Notes under the pieces: model-generated
Database searches by the model: none
Told to the model about the DNA's origin: nothing
What the model saw: only the letters and a program-made list of their open reading frames with translations
Shown here: piece after piece, positions 31,888 to 43,289 of the stretch
Layout of the letters: each line of letters starts with the position of its first letter
How positions within the stretch are numbered: position 1 is the stretch's first letter
Made by a program: the position numbers and the translations under genes
Assembly: GCF_048773025.1 (NCBI RefSeq)
Contig: NC_133544.1
Span: forward strand, 1,612,001 to 1,676,000
DNA length: 64,000 bases
From: Camelus bactrianus
Lineage: Eukaryota; Chordata; Mammalia; Artiodactyla; Camelidae
Direction: 5' to 3'

Positions 31888-32930
31888 TAGGCCACTTGAA
31901 ATTTTCCTGGAACTGATACTCTGTTCATTTTTAAATTACTGTTCTTCTGTGTTTCATTTCAGATCACTTCTACAGCTACGTCTTCAAGTTTGCTAATCAT
32001 TTCTTCTGCATAGTCTAATCCACCATTAATCATATATGCTGCTTTTTCATTTCAAGCATTGGAGTTTTCATCTCTAGAAGTTTAATTGGGGTTTTTTTTT
32101 ACATCTTCCATGTCTCTGCTTACCTTTTTGAACATATGGAATCCAGTTGTAATAACTGCTTTAATGCTTTTGTCTGCTAGTTCTAACATCTGTGGCAGTT
32201 CTGGTTTGGTTTTGGTGATTTATCTCCTCATTACACACTGTCTTCCAGCTTCTTTGCATGCTGACAAATTTTTTATTGAATTCCAGACATTGTGAATTTT
32301 ATCTGGTCGGATGTCGGGTTCTTGTGCTTTTTCTGGGATGCAGTTAAGTCACCTGGCAAGAGTTTGATCCTTGGGGTACTGCTTTAGAGACTTTTTAGGC
32401 AGGATGGGAGCAGTGCTCTGCTGCGGGCTGGCCATCCCACGACTCGAGCAGGACTCCAGGAGGATGAGGCCCAAGGCCCAGAAGTCCTGAGGTTCCCCAG
32501 ACTGACTGGGAAACAGGCACTGTCCCTGGACACTGGGCCCCATTGTTCCTAATTCTCTCCCCGCTGTGGGCAGCTCCCTAACTCCCACGTGCTCCTCAGT
32601 CCTCAGCAGAATCAGCTGAGTCCTGAAAGGGCCACTCTCTCCTCTCCAGTCTGCCAGCTCACATTCACATCTCTGCGGTCCCCCTCCTCAACCCCATCGC
32701 TCACTTCAGGGAGCCCTGGGGCTCTGCCTTCCTCCCTTCTCCCAGCTCCAAGGCAGTAAGCTGGGGTGGTCATAGGGCATCGCACCTCCCACCGTGCTCC
32801 ACAGCCTGATGTCCCCTGCTGTGAGAGTGGACTTTTCTTATATTTTTGTCCAATTCATTCTTATGGCATGTAGAGGGTGAATCTGGTCCCTAGTACCCCA
32901 TCTCGGCTAGAACATGTCCCATTTTGTTTC

Positions 32931-33504
32931 ATTGTAGTTGATATAAATAGTCATGAGTGGCCAGGACCCACCAAACTAGGTGGCGAAGCTCAAAACTGTG
33001 GGCTCTGTGGGGACAGGAGCCTGGCTTGTCGGACTCCCCGTGGTCACCACTGGCACTGGCACAGCCAGGATGCCCAAGAGTGTCTGCTGAGCAAACAGCT
33101 GGCAGGACGCACGTGATGAGTGTGAGCCCCGGGCCTGGAGGGAGGACAAGAGAGGACCAGGAAGACTGTCCCCGAAGGCCCTACTCAGCACGTGCACCCT
33201 GGGGTCCTCGTGCCTCGCTCTCCTCCATCAGGGGAATTCCCTGCCTGTCCTGGGTCTCCTCGGCACCTGCAGTCAAGGAGCTTCTGCCATTCAGCACCCC
33301 ATATCTTCTCAATGTCGCCCCAAGAGACCACTCCCTTCCCAATGCCCCCCCAGCCTCCCAGAGTCCCCACCCCAGCATCCCTCAGACGACAGGATCCAGG
33401 GCTCCTACACTTTAAACCCGGACCACGGAGACTCAGCCTGGCAGCACTCCTCCCCTCTGTGACTGAGGGAGACAGACCTCAACAGAGCAGGATGTCCCAG
33501 CTTA
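32931..33504. other. Unique sequence between two L1s
   Basis: No gene recognised. GC-rich with overlapping frames on both strands. The left edge borders the 5' end of the old antisense L1 (TAGTACCCCATCTCGGCTAG), the right edge an L1 3' fragment. Confidence 0.45.
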
Positions 33505-34320
33505 AAAATGGGCAAAGGATCGAATAGACATTTCTCCAGTGATGATCTACAAATGGCCAATAAGCACATGAAACGATGTTCAACATCCCCAGCCGTCAGG
33601 AGATGTGACTCAAAATCACAGCGAGACAACACCTCACGCCCACTAGAACAGCCACTATCAGAAAAAACAGAAAATACAAGTGCCATCAAGGCTGAGGCGT
33701 TGGGCCCTTGTGCACGGTGAGGGGGTGTGAAATGGCGCGGCCACTGGGGAAAGCAGTCCGCCATTTCCTCTGAAGGTTAATCATAGAATTACCACGTCCG
33801 ATCCTGGGTACCTACTCAAAAGATTTGAAAGCAGGGACTTGAGCCAGTATTTGCACACCCATGCTCACAGCAGCATTACTCACAACAGCCACAAGGCGGA
33901 AGCGCTCCAAGTGCCCACAGATGGATAAACTGATCAACGAAGCGCGGTCCATCCGTATAACGGAACAGTATCCAGTCATAATAAGGAATGAAGCCCTGGC
34001 ACCTACCCCAACGTGGATGCACCTTGAGGCCCTCGTGCTGAATGAAATAAGCCAGTCACAAAAGGACAAAGCCTGTATGAGTCCACTCATACGCAGTACT
34101 GAGAGTGGTCCAACCCATGGAGACAGGAAGCAGACTGGTGGGTGCCGGGGGCTGGGGGAGGGGGTGGGAAGTTAGTGTTTGATGGGGCAGAGTTGTGAAG
34201 TGATGAAGAGTGTGGGGTGTAGGTGGCGGGGGTGGGTACACAACACTGTGACTGTGCTTAAGGCCCCTGAATAATTGTACGATCGCGATGAGGGCTTGTA
34301 TATTCCACCATCATCTCTTA
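33505..34320 (+). mobile_element. L1M-type 3' end
   Basis: Order of words: AAAATGGGCAAAGGATCGAA, CCAATAAGCACATGAAACGA, AAGATTTGAAAGCAGGGACT, CACAGCAGCATTACTCACAA, AATGAAATAAGCCAGTCACA, AAAGGACAAAGCC, GGGGGCTGGGGGAGGGGG and CTGTGCTTAAGGCCCCTGAA. In the frames at 33508-33720 and 33861-34175, DLQMANKHMKRCSTS and NEISQSQKDKA are recognisable L1 ORF2 and post-RT words. GC-shifted relative to the usual consensus, and inactive. Confidence 0.82.
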
Positions 34321-36149
34321 AAAGGAGGGAGGTGCCTACAGGGTGCCATCTCTGGCCGTGCGGGGTCTCGGGGAGTCAGAAGCACAGCAACGCTGGGTGT
34401 CGGAGGGCCATCGAGAGGGTGGGGCTGACACTCTCAGACTCTGGCGTGTTGATGTGGAAGAAGTGGGGCCCTTGCACCTTTAGACGAAGTCCACTCAGCT
34501 CTGGCTAAGGACACGCGTCTTCCCAGAAGCATAAATTCAGCAGACCAAGTGGGAAATGCAGCTGCCCGTGTCTAAGAGTATCCCGAGCCCCGGATTTAGA
34601 GGAGGGGCAGCCACTGTGCCTGTGGGGGTGGGGGACGCCGGGAGAGCACCTGGTCCAGCACCATCTCCACCACAATTGGCTTTGGCAGGTTTCACGGCTT
34701 TTTATAAAAAGACAAGCCAGGCTCAGAGTTCCCTCCACTCAGTCTGTTTCTCATCACTTCCCCCTTCCCCAGCTTCCGGCCTCTGGCCCTGCCTCAGTTT
34801 CCCGCCTGCACCAAAGAGGGTGGTTTTGTCCCCTGGGGACCCCTCAGCTCTGACCCACCAGAACCCTCTCCCACGCCTCCCAGACCGACCTCCCCTCTTC
34901 CCTGTGTCAAGCTGAAGCTGCCCAGGCGGACCAGCCCCAGGCTCCCCACCGGCTGCCCATAACTCTGCCAAGGCGTCGACTCACACGAACACACACACAG
35001 ACAAACACACAAGACATACACACCCACCAGCAAGCTCGGGCATCCAAGTGCATCTTGCAGAAAGAAGCAGCATTCATGCCCCCCCCACACCCCCCACCTC
35101 CTTGCTTCCCTTGGAGGGGCTGCTCCGGAGTCCCACAGGGCCCAGCCCCTATAAGCCAGCAGCGTGGTACGCAGACACACCAGCGGGCTGCAGCCGACTT
35201 CCCAAAGCTGATGAGCACGGATGCCTCGGCCCCAGGGGGCTGCTGGGATTAAGTCTGAAATTGAACGCATGGAGCTGGCGTCTGGAGCTCCTGCCTGGGC
35301 TCAGTGACCCCAGCAGCGCTGAGGAGCCTCTCCTCGGAGTCCCTGCCCCACCTGGCCAGTCCCAGTGGCCTTGAGGGCGCCTGACTGCACCCTGCACACT
35401 GGCAGCTCAGTGGACAGGGCACAGCTGGGTCTCTGAGCCAGCCTGGAGTCAGACGGGCAGGGCAGGTGTCAACGAGGATTTCACATGCATCACATGCACA
35501 GGGACACACGCCCTCCCGACACTGCACAGACAGGGCTCACACACAAGGTGCTGGACCCTTCTGTCTCAGCGCAGCCCCCTAGGCTGGCTTGTCGCCCCTC
35601 CGCCTCCCCCATCCTGGACCCCGCCCTCGCCCAGGTAACACTGTTTACCCCTCTGTGTTTCCCTGTGTATCCATCTCCACCGCACTGTGTTTAAACACAT
35701 CCACGCAGTGTTGACATTTATAAACAGATTTCAGATCAAAGCCCAGATGTCTGGCTTTCCTGAAATGCTGGAAGCTCCAGCTCCAGGAAGCAGTGCGCTC
35801 TGCACCGCCCCAGCTGGGGCCCGCACACCTGCCCGCACTGTCTCCCCCGCCCCAGCCCCGTAGCCCCAGCCCAGAGACCAGGGTGGAGGCGGGCAGGGCC
35901 AGCCTGCTCCGCAGTCCCCAACCAGAATGAGGCCAGACCCCCAGGCGTCAGCCACAGCCAGGCCCAGGGAGAGACGGCGGTGCCCAGTGGGCACCGCAGC
36001 AGCTGACCCAGTCAGCACTGCCCAGGCCAGGTGGGGGAGGGCCAGAGAGGCAGCTGGGGCCGCGGGGTCCCCAGAGGACACGGGCTATAGGAGAGCAGGA
36101 GAGGAGGCTGCCTGCAGGTGCCACAGGCCAGACCTATTCTGCCCAGGAT
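34321..36149. other. GC-rich unique sequence with a CA-rich patch
   Basis: No gene recognised. An irregular CA-rich tract lies at 34980-35033 (CACACGAACACACACACAGA). A less GC-rich piece at 35640-35745 (CACTGTGTTTAAACACATCC, ACATTTATAAACAG) has no assigned repeat. Frames up to 158 codons lack domains. Confidence 0.45.
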
Positions 36150-36262
36150 TCTAATTGTGCCCACTTTATGAGTGGAAAAACTGAGGCTCAGGGAAGTGAT
36201 CCATTTTGCCAAGTCCTCCCAGCTCATAGGTGGTAGGGCTGGGATTTGAACCAGGTGGAGTA
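36150..36262 (-). mobile_element. MIR/L2-like antisense fragment
   Basis: GAGTGGAAAAACTGAGGCTC, AGGGAAGTGATCCATTTTGC, CCAGCTCATAGGTGGTAGGG and CTGGGATTTGAACCAGGT follow the antisense MIR core (aaactgaggctcagagaggtt...gggatttgaacccaggt). Confidence 0.7.
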
Positions 36263-36735
36263 GCCCCTCAGCACCTCCATTCAACAGCTGATGTCTGACA
36301 GCCCCTCCCCAGCCCCTCAGGTGTGGCTGCTGGGGGTCAAGGGGAAGGAGTGGGGAGCCAGGGCAAGAATCTGCTTGTGTGCCATGAGACCCCCTCCCCA
36401 CCCAGGGCTCACCACTGATTTGCTCAGTTCTGCCAGCTTCCTTTCTCCACTGTGAAACTGTAGTGGGACCAGTGGCCCCCAGTGGCCCACTCCAGGGGCA
36501 GGAACAGCAGCTCCCGCAGGCGTGGGGTCTGAGAGAGCTTTAAGGACCCCCTGTGCGGGGATTTGCTCTAAAAGGCACTCGTGGTCCTAGGCAGGTTCCT
36601 GAGGACTGGAATCCTGAGCTCCCCAGGGCGCTGGTGCCCCCACCACCCCCGATCTCAGGGACCAGGTCCCACAAGGCTAGGGGGCTCCTACTGCCCCCGC
36701 CGCCCCCTGCCTGCTGGCCAGCTGAGCCGCCCAGC
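36263..36735. other. GC-rich unique sequence
   Basis: No gene or repeat recognised. Confidence 0.4.
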
Positions 36736-36950
36736 AGAGCCACGCTCATCAATGGGGTTTAGTTAGAGCCCAGAGCTGGAGCCCAAATGAGCGGCGTTAG
36801 CCGTCACCTCGGCTCCCTGATGTTAACCACCAGGCCACCACGGCAGCTAATGGGACGGCCAGGGCTGGACAAAGGGCTGCCTGCAAATTGAGGGCCAACT
36901 CAGCCAGCCTGCCGTGGAGCGTGATAATTGAGCCCCACTCTACGGCTTCT
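36736..36950. promoter_or_regulatory. Candidate conserved non-coding element
   Basis: Contains CTCATCAATGGGGTTTAGTT, GCCCAAATGAGCGGCGTTAG, CTGATGTTAACCACC, CAGCTAATGGGAC, GCAAATTGAGG and CGTGATAATTGAGCC. Repeated TAATTG/CTAATG homeodomain words in otherwise GC-rich, repeat-free DNA suggest a regulatory element; conservation untested. Confidence 0.35.
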
Positions 36951-37300
36951 AGGGCGGGGGCGGGGGGCGTTAATGGGGAAGGAGAGATGAGGCAGAGAAG
37001 AAAGGGTCCGGCCAACTGCTGGGAACGTCTGTGAACAACAGGCGGCAGGGCCCCAGAGCCCCTGTGCTGGGCCCCTGCACAGGTGCCACCTCCGGTGTGC
37101 TTGAAAGAGCCCTACCCACCACCCAGCACTCTCGGGGACGTGTGTCTGCAGGCCTGAACCTACGGGGCCCCAGGGCAGCTGCTCTCAGAGGTAAGATGAG
37201 GTGTGAGGAGGGGGCTTCCCAGCTACAGACCCTCCTCCCGCATCAGAGTCAGGGAGCATCTTCAGAGGCTTTAGTGAACACTGTGAGGGAAAGAAGGAAG

Positions 37301-37458
37301 GGATGGAAGGATGGACAGACTGGTGGATGAATGAATGGATGGATAAGTGGATGGATGGATGATGCATGGATGATGGATCATGGCTGGATCATGGATGGAT
37401 GGATGGACAGACTGGTGGATGGATGAATGGGGCATGGATAGGTCATGAGTGGGTGGAT
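37301..37458. repeat. (GGAT)n tetranucleotide tract with a nested long duplication
   Basis: Irregular GGATGGATGGAT tract. A longer word, ATGGACAGACTGGTGGATG, recurs about 95 bases apart (from about 37311 and 37405), so the tract includes a higher-order duplication as well as slippage. Confidence 0.85.
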
Positions 37459-38515
37459 GAGCTGCTTTACCAAGTGAAAGTGAAGGCTGGAAGGGTCCTC
37501 AGGACACGCGGGCTAATCCACCCAGAGCAGGTCCCCTCTGCCCACTGATGGGACTCTTGCTGACCTCCCTCCTCCTTCTCCAGCCCATCCCCCTCCTCTA
37601 CTCCCATCTCCCTCGCCTTTCCCGGTGCTCTCCCCTCCTCACCCAGGATTCCTGCCTGCCCCATGATGTTCCCCTCTGGCCCCTCAACTGCACCGTGACC
37701 CTGAGGACCCTCAGCTGCCCCCACCAGACCAACTCTCAGGGTCAGCGCAGTCCTCCAGTCTCCTGGGTCAGCCAGGCCAGTACAGACAGAATCACACAGG
37801 CCTGCTGCCCAGGCAGGGAACCTGTGGCCAGCCCAGGACCACCACTTCCTCCTCCCACTCTCACCATCCCCCCCGACTCCTGCCAGACCTCACCCACCAG
37901 GCCGCTCCCCCATGGGCTCCAGGCACCCCACACCCTGCTGTCCCCCATGCTTGCTTTCCTAGTTTCTGGGCAAGTACCCCCTAAACCCACGAGGCCATCC
38001 TAACGGTCCCCACACATCTTCCTCCAAGAGGTGCAGAAAGAGAAGATGGACTTTAGGGCTGGAGGGGATGGTCCCACTCCTGGCCCCACCTCTGTCCTGC
38101 TGGTCCCCCAGGGTGGCAGGTCCCTTCTTCTGAGCCTCCATTTCCCCATGCACAACAGCACCAACAGCCGGGGTTGGCACGAGGGTCTTCTGAGATGTTT
38201 GGGGCCTGTGGCCCCTGCCTGGCAGCTACGACATCAGTGCTGCACAAAAAAATACACTCACCTCCCCACCAGACACCCCGCAGCTCTCCATCACTCCCTG
38301 AAACATCCTGGAGTGGGAGGCAGGAACCCCCTGAGGGCAGAACCTTCTCTGTAGCTGAGCACAGCTGTTCAGAGGGCAGACAAAGCCCCCCCTCCACGAG
38401 GCCCACCCCCAGGCCCGGGACCCTGAGCTCAGGAGAGGAGGAGGAGGTGCTGCCCCCTGTCTCACCCTCCCAGCTCCCTCTGCCCAACTAGGGTCCCCTG
38501 GCACAAATTCTCTGA
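37459..38515. other. GC- and pyrimidine-rich unique sequence
   Basis: No gene recognised. A plus-strand MIR-like patch is suggested at about 38085-38160 (CTTCTGAGCCTCCATTTCCC). The C/T-rich stretch at 37550-37900 might be an old L2, but I cannot align it convincingly. Confidence 0.4.
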
Positions 38516-38690
38516 AACAACCCTTGAGCAACTAACTGGTTCATTTCCACTTCAAAAACGTTAAACCACCCAAGTATACTTTTATGTGTATTTATTTTGC
38601 TTTTACAAAACTCAGGTCACAATTTAGTCTGATTATCACTTCGGGGGTGATGAGAAGGCAGTTTAAGTCATTAATTGCATCCCCCTAGTT
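38516..38690. promoter_or_regulatory. AT-rich island, candidate conserved element
   Basis: Contains GAGCAACTAACTGGTTC, ACTTTTATGTGTATTTATTT, CACAATTTAGTCTGATTATC and AAGTCATTAATTGCATCC. TTAATTGCAT is an overlapping homeodomain/POU-like word. No transposon signature; sharp composition change on both sides. Confidence 0.4.
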
Positions 38691-39120
38691 CTCCTCTGCT
38701 GGCAAAGTTGGGGGTGGGCAAGCCTGGAGGCTGGGCATTCGTCCCCCAGGCAGCTCCCACCCCACGCCCGCTGCGGGCCAGTCGGGAGGGCCCAACCTCA
38801 GCTGGGCTTCAAAAGGATAGCTGGTGTCCCCGCGGAAGGCTCAGGCCAAGCCTGGGGCTCTGAGCCCTCATCTGACTGGTCATTGTGGGCAGAATTCGGT
38901 CCCAGTGTAGCTGGTTTTCCCATCGGGGGAGCCGGGGTGGTAACCTCTAGGACTGCAGGGTCTCCTGTGAGAGAAGGAATCTAGGTGGGCAGAGGGGGTG
39001 GGCCCCCAGGTCTCCCCTCCTCCAAGGGCCGGGCTGGGGGCTGCGGGAGGGGCCTGGCTGCGCATGCTCCGTGGGACCCACCCACAGGCCCGCGGGCTGA
39101 GCCGTGTCCAGCCGCCAGTC
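38691..39120. other. GC-rich unique sequence
   Basis: No gene or repeat recognised. Confidence 0.4.
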
Positions 39121-39345
39121 TGAGCCGCAGACTTCGGTGACATCCAAATTGCCCAGCGCAGCAAGGAGCTTCCACTAATGCAAACCCGAGAAGAGAATCA
39201 GGCCTATTGGTTTTTCCCTGTCTAGCGCCATCATTTTCCCTTAAAGGCATTTACCAAGGCTTTTAAGAGCCGCAGCACTTCCATGAAGGAACAAATTACG
39301 TGCAAATCAGGCTGCTGCGATTTATTCTCCCTTCAAACCCTGGTT
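39121..39345. promoter_or_regulatory. Candidate conserved non-coding element
   Basis: AT-richer DNA with GACATCCAAATTGCCC, CACTAATGCAAACCCG, GCCTATTGGTTTTTCCC, AAAGGCATTTACCAAGGC, ACAAATTACGTGCAAATCAG (TGCAAAT octamer-like) and GCGATTTATTCTCC. No repeat signature recognised. Confidence 0.38.
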
Positions 39346-40079
39346 AGGAGAGCCGGGAGGGCTGGGCGGCAGCTCTGAAGCGTCCTGGTCTGAAGCCGGG
39401 AGCCGGGGAAAAGCCAACCCCTGCAGGGCCCGGAGCAGAGCCTGTGGCCCGTCCCCTCCCTGGTCAGGAAGGACCCTGGGGACAAGGCAGCAGAAGCTCC
39501 CAGGAAACTCTGCTGCCCCGCCCAGCAGCCTCCCCAGAGGGAGCGGTCCCCACATCCACCCCCAGCCACGCTGGGACCGCTGTCCCCTCGTCTCTAAGGC
39601 CTCCCACTCTCTGCCCTCAGCTCCGGGTCTCGGAGCCCCAGTCCTTCCTCCGGGCGGCGGCAGGGGCCACTGCAGCCTCCTCCCACCTTCCACTGGGCCC
39701 CCTGAGCCTGCCACAGCGGCTCCCCGAGGGAGCCCACTGTGCAGCCCGCAGGAGCCTCAAGGCCCCGAGCGCCCTCAAGGCTACCAAGGCCCCGCCCCGC
39801 CCACGGCAGGCCACGCCCCATACACCGCAAGCCAGGGGCGCAGCACAGGCCTGGGTGCGAGACCCAGCGGAGGGGCTGGGATCTCTAAGCGCCCCGGGCA
39901 CACAGACACAGAGCCCAGGCCCAGCCCTAACAAAAGAGAAGCAGGCAGCGGCCACCCCAGGGCCCCCTGGACCGGGAGACCACCCCCCAGCGGCCTCGAG
40001 GCTTCCCGGAGCTCTCGCTCTTGGAGCCACAGCAATTCCTGCTCGGCAGGGTCCCGGAGTGGAATGGCCCCTCAGCCTG
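39346..40079. other. GC- and CpG-rich unique sequence
   Basis: No gene supported. Two long opposing frames (242 codons plus, 270 codons minus) overlap here and run into the CG/CA tract; they are Ala/Pro/Gly/Arg-rich without domains and are rejected. Confidence 0.45.
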
Positions 40080-40147
40080 GCGTGCGCGCGCGCACACACA
40101 CATGCACACACACACACACATGCACGCGCACGCGCGCACACAGAGAG
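40080..40147. repeat. CG/CA alternating tract (Z-DNA-prone)
   Basis: From 40080 to 40142 purines and pyrimidines alternate without a break: a CG run (CGTGCGCGCGCGCACAC), a CA run with two ATGCA steps, then a second CG-rich block (CACGCGCACGCGCGCACAC). Such sequence favours left-handed Z-DNA under negative supercoiling. Confidence 0.85.
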
Positions 40148-42840
40148 CACTGGCAGGGTGTCAGGCTGCTGATTCCCACCCCTCTGAGGCCCCCGGGTCC
40201 TGACGACACTCACTACAGTGCTGAGCAGGCCCTGCCCCAGGACCTCGCCAGTGTCCCTGGAGGCCCGATCAGGAGCAGGCCCAGGATGGCAGGAGGCTTG
40301 AGGCCCCTGGACGGAGAGGACAGTGTCGAGCATTCTCCCACGCTCATCATTTCGAGAGCAGACCCCAGCGGCCTCGGAGCCAACATGGGGCTGTGACCAG
40401 GGTGATCTCTGCGTTAGGACGCAGTCCAACCTTTAGCACCACCCAGGCCTGCGACACCTGGGAGTGGGGAGTAGGCAGGGAAAGCGCCCATCTCCACATC
40501 TCCACCCCCTGCCCCTCCCCCCACCCGCTCCTCCGCCCCGGGCCAGGCTACAGCATCCTTCTGTCTGTGTTGACACTTCGTGGCAACGCATTAAACAGTC
40601 TTCTCTTGCATTCCACTGGGGTCTGCGCGTCCCCCTCAAAGGCTCCGTGTTTGCGAGCTACGTGTGGAATCCGCAAGGGCTCCCTGCTGAGGCCGCGGCA
40701 GTGTGGATGACTGCTCGGCAGCAGCCTCTCCCAGCAGGACAAGGGCCCCTCACCCCTGGACAGTGAGGCCGACACAGAGGTAAGGTGCACAGCTGGGCCC
40801 TGCCCGCATTCTGCTGCTCTGCGAGACATGTGACTGCAGGGGCTCTGGGCTGAGGGCCCAGCCAGGAGCTCAGAGACCCAACCCACTGACTCCCAGAGCC
40901 TAGGCGCGCGCCACGCGGCTGGTCCGATGCCAGGAACTCAGTGTACTCACTGCTGTACACTAGGTGTGCATGTGCCGGGGCCTGGGGACAGAGCCCGGAC
41001 CAAGAGTGCAGACAGCTTGGTCCACCTGCTCGCCACCACCCCCGCCCCAGGTTGGAGAGAGGCTTTTTGGGCCCTCTGTGAAGGCCCATGGCCTGGGCCA
41101 AGGTGCTTAAATCTCCAGGCCTCGTCGCCTCCCCCGAGAGCAGGGATGTCAGGGCTGCTGCCCCAGGCTGCCGGGACACCGGGCGGGGGGCTCTGAGGAC
41201 AGAGCCCAGCCAGGCCCCCGGCGGATGCTGGGGCAAGGCGGGGTACAGGTGCTATTTTACTGTGTCCACGTTCTCACGGTGGAAGGGGCGCGTGTTCCCA
41301 TCCTCTGGCCACCACCCACCTCAGGGAGTGAGCAGGGTGAGTGTGGAACCCAGGAAAGCAGCGGAGCCTGGGGCTGGTCTCACCTGCTGGTCAGAGCACA
41401 GTGGAAATGCCCCCAGGAAAGAGCCCTAAGCTGCCTGCAGCTAGGGGGGCTAGAGGCCCCTGCCGGCATGACACCAGTTCCCCCAACCCAGCCTCCTGCT
41501 CCATCCCATCTGTCTCAGGTCATGAGGAAGATGACCATCCAATAGCCGCCTCCGTCCTGAGCCCCGCAGCCATCCTGCGTGGAGGGACCAGGGCATTTGA
41601 CGCCAACCTCCCCACCCAATGTGCTCACCTCCCACTCAGGGCAGGGGTTGGGCAGCTGGTACCACCCGTCAGGGAGGGTCACACCCTCCACACCAGCACA
41701 GAAGGCTCCTGCCCCACCTCTCGGCCAGGGGGACTGTGAGCTCCCACAGCATCTGCTGCTGCAGGAGCCCTACCTACCCAAACCCTTCCCTGTGCCTTCC
41801 CTGCCCCTCTCCCACCTGCCACAGCCCATAGGACAGCAAAAAGGACCCGGAGCCATGAGGAGCCACCTGCTGGCAGCCACGGCGTATTTTTGGCCTGGGC
41901 AGGAATTTGGGGTCAGGGGCAAAGACTAATTATGGCTCAAGGATAAAAACAGAAGCCAGGCAGCTGTGCATCACGGAAAGAATGTGGCCCCCGGAGACAC
42001 ATTTTCCGATTCCTGGGCTGCAAGAACGTGTTCTTAGACATTTATGAGGCTCAGGTCCCCCATAACCCGGGATTCCAAAAAGCCTGACAGCTGGGGCTAT
42101 CCCAGGAACCCTGGCCCCCGTAGCCATTCCCAAGGGGGGCGCTCACACTTGCCCTGCATCACCTGACGCTCCCGGAGCAGCAGGAGGCAGACTGTGGGTC
42201 AGCCCCTTTCCGCAGCCCAAGGAAAGCAGGGGATGGATGGTCCCTTTGGCAACTGAGGGGACAGAGGCTCAGGCAGGCGGGAGGCTCAGCCTGGGCCGGG
42301 AGCCGTGGTCACCACGGTCTGTCTCCTGGCCTTGCCCTGCCTGCACAAAGCAGCCCCTCTCCACCTGCAGCGCAGGCCCTGGGCTGGCTCTGCTGTGCAC
42401 AAAAGACAAGAAGATGGGAGGAAAAGTCCCTCCAATGCCCACAGCGCTCTCGCGGGAGGGAGCACAGCTGGTTTCTCCTGTCCTCCTGTCTTTGCTGCTT
42501 TCTCCCACGTGGCCGTACTTCACTCTGGAACACAGGGTCACCTCCTTCCGGTAAGAGCAGACCAGCTGATCAGGACTAACCCTTCCACCGCACACAGCTG
42601 GAAACCTGGATGCCAACAGTTTGCATCTTCCTCAAAGCATAAAAAAGCAGATCGAACCGGGAGGAGAGACTTCCCTGGCCCAGCCTCAGAGGATGCAAGA
42701 AGCCAGCGCCGGAAGCCCAGAAGGCAAATCAGCTTTTGCTGAACAGGACCCTGCGGCCTGACACAGACGCGGTGCCGACTGACCCCGAGGGCGGCAGGCA
42801 GTGGATGTCCGGCGGTGGCCACGGTGGCTCCATGAGTCAT
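40148..42840. other. GC-rich unique sequence
   Basis: No gene recognised. An AT-richer segment at about 41878-42065 (CACGGCGTATTTTTGGCC, GACTAATTATGGCTCAAGGA, GACATTTATGAGGC) carries TAATTA and TTTATG words and could be a conserved element. The rest holds overlapping frames up to 192 codons with no domain. Confidence 0.42.
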
Positions 42841-42985
42841 GAGAGCTGACTGCGGGCGTTGGCATTCAAAGTGGTGCTGTGCTGGTGGCTTAAAATCACA
42901 TCGTGGGAATCAGCCGATGCTATAAATCAGGACTTGTATTTCTGGAGAATCAGGGGTTAAATATTTAGTAGCCAGAGGACAATGA
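42841..42985. promoter_or_regulatory. AT-richer island, candidate conserved element
   Basis: Contains GGCATTCAAAGTGG (TCF/LEF-like TCAAAG), GGCTTAAAATCACATC, GATGCTATAAATCAGGAC and GGGGTTAAATATTTAGTAGC. No transposon signature recognised. Confidence 0.33.
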
Positions 42986-43289
42986 GTGGGTTAGAGGCCC
43001 GGGCTCTTCAAGCCCGAAGGTACGGCTCGGCTCGGGGCTGGGGGGTCCAGAAGCGAGTCAGCCCTGCCTGGGCTCACACTTTGTGGTGGTGGCCTTAGTG
43101 GTCCTGATCCAGGACATTTCAGGCCTTGATTTTGCCTAAAAGAGTTCCAGATGGAGTGCCCCACTGGGCACCTGGAACAAGGAAGCCAAATCCATCTGCA
43201 AAGGAAAGTACTTCCTCCAAGGGCGCCAGTTACTGGTGCTTTTTCACATGTGGTCTCTAGACAACCCCACATACTGCAAACCGAGCTCT

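Larger units (their letters stand above)
27828..32930 (-). mobile_element. Old antisense LINE-1 with 5'UTR, ORF1 and partial ORF2, multiply interrupted
   Basis: Read on the minus strand, the element begins near 32930 with a 5'UTR, passes ORF1 (about 32250-31400), then the ORF2 endonuclease (about 30770-29950, with I-L-N-A-Y-A-P-N-N readable near 30450) and the endonuclease/RT linker (about 29950-29520). It then jumps to the ORF2 end and 3'UTR (29490-28657 and 27899-27828). The RT core is therefore missing. Younger insertions account for 27900-28641, 28848-29005 and 30801-30944. About 4 kb of a 6-7 kb element remains. It is heavily diverged and inactive. Confidence 0.8.

Noticed and set aside
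39444-40429. Opposing frames of 242 (plus) and 270 (minus) codons
   Set aside because: Mutually overlapping in GC-rich DNA; both run through the CG/CA tract, giving Ala/His/Thr or Val/Cys/Arg runs. No domain.
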